A stretch of 7,073 nucleotides of DNA from Clostridiales bacterium (lineage in GTDB: Bacteria > Bacillota > Clostridia > Lachnospirales > Lachnospiraceae). The notes beneath the pieces were generated by a model. The model was given only the letters and a program-made list of their open reading frames with translations. It had not been told where the DNA came from and did no database searches. Of this stretch, positions 4,769 through 7,073 are shown in pieces. Positions within the stretch are counted from its first letter, which is position 1; the number at the start of each line of letters is the position of its first letter. The stretch lies in contig JAATEU010000216.1 in NCBI GenBank assembly GCA_015655565.1, positions 1-7,073 on the forward strand. The letters are read 5' to 3'. The translations under genes and the position numbers were made by a program.

Positions 4769-6256
4769 TTATATGACTCTGACATCATAGGCAGGAAGAA
4801 AATGCTCTACCACAACGACCTCTTTCCCGCCGTTGGAGTCTTCTAGGGGAAGTGTGGAAATAATGAAATCGCATTGAAAATTCTTTATCTTCCGGATATC
4901 CCTGATGGAAAAGACCTCCAGAATCCTCAGATCACTTATATTTCTTTCGATACGCTCCCTCAGTAATTGGGAAGCACCGATTCCATAATTGCATACGACA
5001 CAGGCCGTTAATACGGAAATATTTCGTTCCAGCGCCCCACCTAAGTGCAGGGCCAGACAACACATCTCATTTTCATTAATTTCCAGACCCAATTCCTTGT
5101 CAAAAAACACGCCTACAGCATATACGGCCGCAAAGATATTCGGATATTTTTTTTTAACCTGCTTTAGAAGGGGGTGATTTAAGGTTATACGGTACTTTAG
5201 TCTTTGAATCGTAGATCGTAATTGTATTAATAAACTTTCCGAAAAAAAGCTGTATGATTTGAGATCAATGTTAATGATTTCTCCCATCAGATTAACCAGT
5301 TTCGAGGCAAAGGAATACAATGTGGCATTCTCTTCCTTATAATGATGTTTTGCTTCTTTACCGGAGAATTTTTGAATATCGGAAATGCTGACGGCAAAAA
5401 GTATGAAGGCTCTTTCTTCCGGGGATACTATAATCTGGTAATAAGTTTCCAGGTCCTCCGCCAGTTTTTCGGATAAGCGGATATCATAGCCGCTGTCCAC
5501 CTTACAGGGCTCCAGCAAGGGCATTTCAACCTTGTTTTTACGCCGTGTTTGAATAATTCCGATAGATAGCAGGAATATTATTTGAAGGTGGGCTTCATAG
5601 CTAAAGACCAGTCCAAACTCAAGTTCCAGCAGATTGATGGCCTGTTTGACACCCTGCAGTTCAAAGCCATCCAAAAAACCGGTCATAATCTCATCTTCTG
5701 AGGCTTCCGTCTCCTTGAGACCGGTTTGACTGACGCCACTGACATGCCTTTTACATTCCCAGTAAAATTGCCACATAGCAATCCGCCAATGAAATTCCGT
5801 ATAGGTAATTTCTATTCCGTGTCCGCGCTTTTTTTCACAAAGGATATTATGGCTTAGAAACCATTGCTTCACCTCCGGAAACACTTTCTCTATAGCGCTT
5901 CGCCCAGCATACAGCTGTCTTTCCAGTGCCAAAAAATCAATCCATCTGCGCTTCAACAACAGTTGTATAATGGTATACCTTATATCCGGTATTGTTTCTT
6001 TATTAATGGTGTCCTCTTCCAGTTGCCTGCATAGCCTCTCCCATTCTTCCGCTGTCATCTGAAGTTTAATACCTGCATTCGGCTTCGCAACCACACATCC
6101 CCGCTGATTTGTCTGACAGTATTCCTTCACTGCCTCCAAATCATTACGAATCGTCTTGGAAGAAACCCTTATTTCTTCGGCAATCTGATTAATTGTAATA
6201 TACTTATCTTGATTATACAAAAACTGTATAATATCAATCTGCCGGCTACTTAGCAT
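4769..6256 (-). CDS. PRD-domain PTS regulator of the MtlR/LicR class, lacking its EIIA domain
   Basis: A 495-residue DNA-binding regulator, probably an activator of this PTS operon. Domains in order: HTH_11-type helix-turn-helix (about 3-60, with TINQIAEEIRVSSKTIRNDL), a second Mga-like HTH (about 90-165), PRD1 (about 185-295), PRD2 (about 310-412) and a EIIB-Bgl-like domain (about 415-490) with C422 in CNYGIGAS as the expected phosphorylated Cys. Family members usually carry a further EIIA domain and are about 640-690 residues long. Here that domain follows in frame after a TAA as a separate gene. PRD2 keeps H404 (LALHLGG) but has Q345 where its first His is expected. PRD1 seems to lack both usual His. 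The start at 6256 has AAGGAGG seven bases upstream, a strong site. The protein looks like a DNA-binding regulator rather than a BglG RNA antiterminator, because it lacks the N-terminal CAT RNA-binding domain. Confidence 0.9.
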   Translation of the reverse strand: MLSSRQIDIIQFLYNQDKYITINQIAEEIRVSSKTIRNDLEAVKEYCQTNQRGCVVAKPNAGIKLQMTAEEWERLCRQLEEDTINKETIPDIRYTIIQLLLKRRWIDFLALERQLYAGRSAIEKVFPEVKQWFLSHNILCEKKRGHGIEITYTEFHWRIAMWQFYWECKRHVSGVSQTGLKETEASEDEIMTGFLDGFELQGVKQAINLLELEFGLVFSYEAHLQIIFLLSIGIIQTRRKNKVEMPLLEPCKVDSGYDIRLSEKLAEDLETYYQIIVSPEERAFILFAVSISDIQKFSGKEAKHHYKEENATLYSFASKLVNLMGEIINIDLKSYSFFSESLLIQLRSTIQRLKYRITLNHPLLKQVKKKYPNIFAAVYAVGVFFDKELGLEINENEMCCLALHLGGALERNISVLTACVVCNYGIGASQLLRERIERNISDLRILEVFSIRDIRKIKNFQCDFIISTLPLEDSNGGKEVVVVEHFLPAYDVRVI

Positions 6257-6261
6257 TTAAT

Positions 6262-6270
6262 CTCCTCCTT
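6262..6270 (-). promoter_or_regulatory. Strong Shine-Dalgarno of the PRD regulator
   Basis: AAGGAGGAG on the minus strand; its AAGGAGG core ends seven bases before the ATG at 6256. It supports this start over later in-frame start codons. Confidence 0.8.
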
Positions 6271-6300
6271 AAGAAAGTAAAACAGGTTCGCTATATACTT

Positions 6301-6309
6301 ATTATAGCA
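6301..6309 (-). promoter_or_regulatory. Extended -10 promoter for the PTS operon
   Basis: The minus strand reads TGCTATAAT, a perfect TATAAT (6301-6306) with a TGn extension. The -35 position is poor (AAGTAA at 6324-6329). A TTGAAA lies at 6329-6334, but 22 bases away, too far for a normal spacer. Transcription should start near 6294, leaving a leader of about 38 bases. A weak -35 with an extended -10 fits an activator-dependent promoter, in line with the repeat sites upstream. Confidence 0.55.
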
Positions 6310-6392
6310 ACCAAATTTGCCGGTTACTTTTCAAATTATTGACACATTCACCATAAATCCCTCCAAATATTTGACACATTCCCATTCTGCAT

Positions 6393-6407
6393 CTTAATAT
6401 TATTAAG
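6393..6407. repeat. 15-nt A/T palindrome inside the half-site cluster
   Basis: CTTAATA and TATTAAG flank a single central T. It lies between the inverted half-sites at 6371-6378 and 6410-6417. It is A/T-only apart from the end bases, so it could be chance. Confidence 0.35.
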
Positions 6408-6435
6408 TTTGTGTCAATGCCTCCATAAATAACCA

Positions 6436-6475
6436 AATACCGCCAATATTGGAGAAGTCCAATACTGACGGTATT
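6436..6475 (-). terminator. Long hairpin upstream of the PTS operon, possible smpB terminator
   Basis: Two 18-nt arms around a 4-nt CUUC loop. In minus-strand RNA all 18 positions pair, including two G-U wobbles. In plus-strand RNA the same two positions would be C-A mismatches, so the structure suits a minus-strand transcript. It lies about 200 bases after the smpB stop. The tail after it is only moderately U-rich (UAUUUGGUUAUUU), so terminator is the best guess but other RNA roles are possible. Confidence 0.45.
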
Positions 6476-6487
6476 ATGTCTGACACA

Positions 6488-6676
6488 TTTAAGAATTCAG
6501 ATAACATTGAGCCGATTCGTTTTATTTAAAAGAGCCGATATTTAGGGTTCCTCCTATCTCAAAATTTCAAATTTATCAATTTATCTTCCGATTTATTTTT
6601 CATATTTATATCAATACCTTAATGGTATTAATAGTTACTTCGGAATCTATCAATCAGAGCAGCGATATGATACTTT
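6488..6676. other. A/T-rich spacer after smpB without a convincing gene
   Basis: This stretch holds an imperfect hairpin with arms AATACC and GGTATT (6613-6629), an 8-bp direct repeat GAGCCGAT (6509-6516 and 6532-6539), and an orphan minus-strand AGGAGG near 6553 with no start codon at a workable distance. A 14-codon and a 34-codon minus-strand ORF start here but neither has a usable ribosome binding site. No tRNA or tmRNA fold was recognised. Confidence 0.5.
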
Positions 6677-7073
6677 TTAATATAAATTTTTAACCTTAAA
6701 GTCCTTCTCGGCTTCTCTTCTTTGATCTTTTTTCGCTATGTCATCCCGTTTATCATAGAGTTTCTTGCCTCTTGCCAAACCTATTTCAACTTTTACCAGG
6801 CTTCCTTTTAAGTACACGGTCAGCGGCACAACCGTATATCCCTTTTGTGCCACTTTACCCATAATTTTATTAATCTCATAATGATGCAATAATAATTTTT
6901 TAATGCGCAGTGGATCCTTATTGAAAATATTGCCCTTTTCATAAGGACTGATATGCATATTATAAATATACACCTCACCATTTTCAATCCTTATATAGGA
7001 TTCCTTAACGCTGCATTTTCCCATACGCAAAGATTTTACTTCCGTGCCGTGAAGCACAATTCCAGCTTCGAAG
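6677..7073 (-). CDS. smpB: SsrA-binding protein SmpB, 5' end cut by window
   Basis: SmpB binds tmRNA and brings it to stalled ribosomes for trans-translation. The frame is open to the right edge; 131 residues are visible, against about 150-160 for the whole protein, so about 20-25 N-terminal residues lie outside. The visible part begins [16 protein letters not shown], the hallmark SmpB core. It continues with [31 protein letters not shown] and [12 protein letters not shown], and ends in the basic C-terminal tail that enters the empty mRNA channel. A GTG at 7057 lies inside the conserved core and is not the start. The gene is a housekeeping gene unrelated to the PTS locus and marks the edge of the sugar operon. 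Confidence 0.96.
   Translation of the reverse strand, partial: FEAGIVLHGTEVKSLRMGKCSVKESYIRIENGEVYIYNMHISPYEKGNIFNKDPLRIKKLLLHHYEINKIMGKVAQKGYTVVPLTVYLKGSLVKVEIGLARGKKLYDKRDDIAKKDQRREAEKDFKVKNLY

Larger units (their letters stand above)
6339..6487. promoter_or_regulatory. Cluster of TTGACACA half-sites upstream of the PTS promoter
   Basis: TTGACACA occurs at 6339-6346 and 6371-6378 as direct copies 32 bp apart. Its inverse TGTGTCAA lies at 6410-6417, and a one-mismatch copy CTGACACA at 6480-6487. The first two continue identically as ATTC. From the inferred transcription start these lie near -50, -80, -120 and -190. From memory, the Geobacillus MtlR box is TTGNCACA, four bases, TGTGNCAA, so each copy matches one half of it. 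I see no good second half at the four-base spacing. They may be operators for the neighbouring regulator, or the repeated ends of a decayed insertion sequence. Confidence 0.45.

Noticed and set aside
6403..6417. Minus-strand TTGACA as a -35 box for a second promoter
   Set aside because: The only -10 candidates lie at 12 or 15 bp with poor matches, and the TTGACA is part of the repeated TTGACACA motif.
6403..6507. 34-codon minus-strand ORF between smpB and the regulator
   Set aside because: It has no ribosome binding site, and its sequence is accounted for by the hairpin and the half-sites.
6257..6676. tmRNA gene (ssrA), often found after smpB
   Set aside because: I see no tRNA-like ends, no tag-peptide frame, and no G-rich start or CCA-type 3' domain. 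ssrA must lie elsewhere.
7055..7057. GTG as the start of smpB
   Set aside because: It lies inside the conserved [13 protein letters not shown] core, and the frame continues upstream to the window edge.
1..7073. CRISPR array, tRNA or rRNA genes, complete insertion sequence
   Set aside because: No regularly spaced repeats with unique spacers, no cloverleaf or rRNA core sequences, and no transposase frame were seen on either strand.

Overview
The window looks like a chromosomal segment of a low-to-moderate GC Gram-positive anaerobe of the Clostridia, most likely Lachnospiraceae-like. The reasons are strong AGGAGG-type ribosome binding sites, a Firmicute-type SmpB, a PRD-containing PTS regulator and a clostridial iron alcohol dehydrogenase. 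The taxonomic call is an inference from protein style, not a database result. All convincing genes are on the minus strand, so the biological order runs from high to low coordinates.

Right edge (6677-7073): the 3' part of smpB, the tmRNA-binding trans-translation factor, cut at its 5' end by the window. Then come about 420 bp without a convincing gene (6257-6676). They hold a long hairpin (6436-6475), several copies of a TTGACACA half-site (6339-6487) and an extended -10 promoter (about 6301-6309) for the next operon.

Middle (2238-6256): a sugar PTS locus. A PRD regulator of the MtlR/LicR class (HTH, Mga-like HTH, two PRDs, IIB-like domain) ends at an in-frame TAA. Nine bases on, in the same frame, an ATG opens a separate EIIA-domain protein, so the usual fused regulator is split in two by one stop codon. 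Next, coupled by ATGA overlaps, come a fructose/mannitol-type EIIA and a fructose-type EIIB. A double hairpin (3384-3437) follows, and then a fructose-family EIIC membrane permease.

Left (1-2200): a class II ketose(-bisphosphate) aldolase follows EIIC closely. A structured 284-bp spacer then holds a nested hairpin, a possible 31-residue leader ORF and a perfect 22-bp palindrome. Last is an iron-containing alcohol dehydrogenase cut by the left edge.

Working model (inference): the regulator senses PTS phosphorylation state and switches on the operon from upstream TTGACACA sites. EIIA, EIIB and EIIC import and phosphorylate a ketose. The aldolase cleaves the ketose phosphate to DHAP plus an aldehyde, and the dehydrogenase reduces that aldehyde. 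No sugar-phosphate kinase is seen between transporter and aldolase, so direct cleavage of a ketose 1-phosphate is possible. Nothing here is a clearly new system. The most notable points are the stop-split regulator, its possible operator array, and the RNA structures placed between operon genes.
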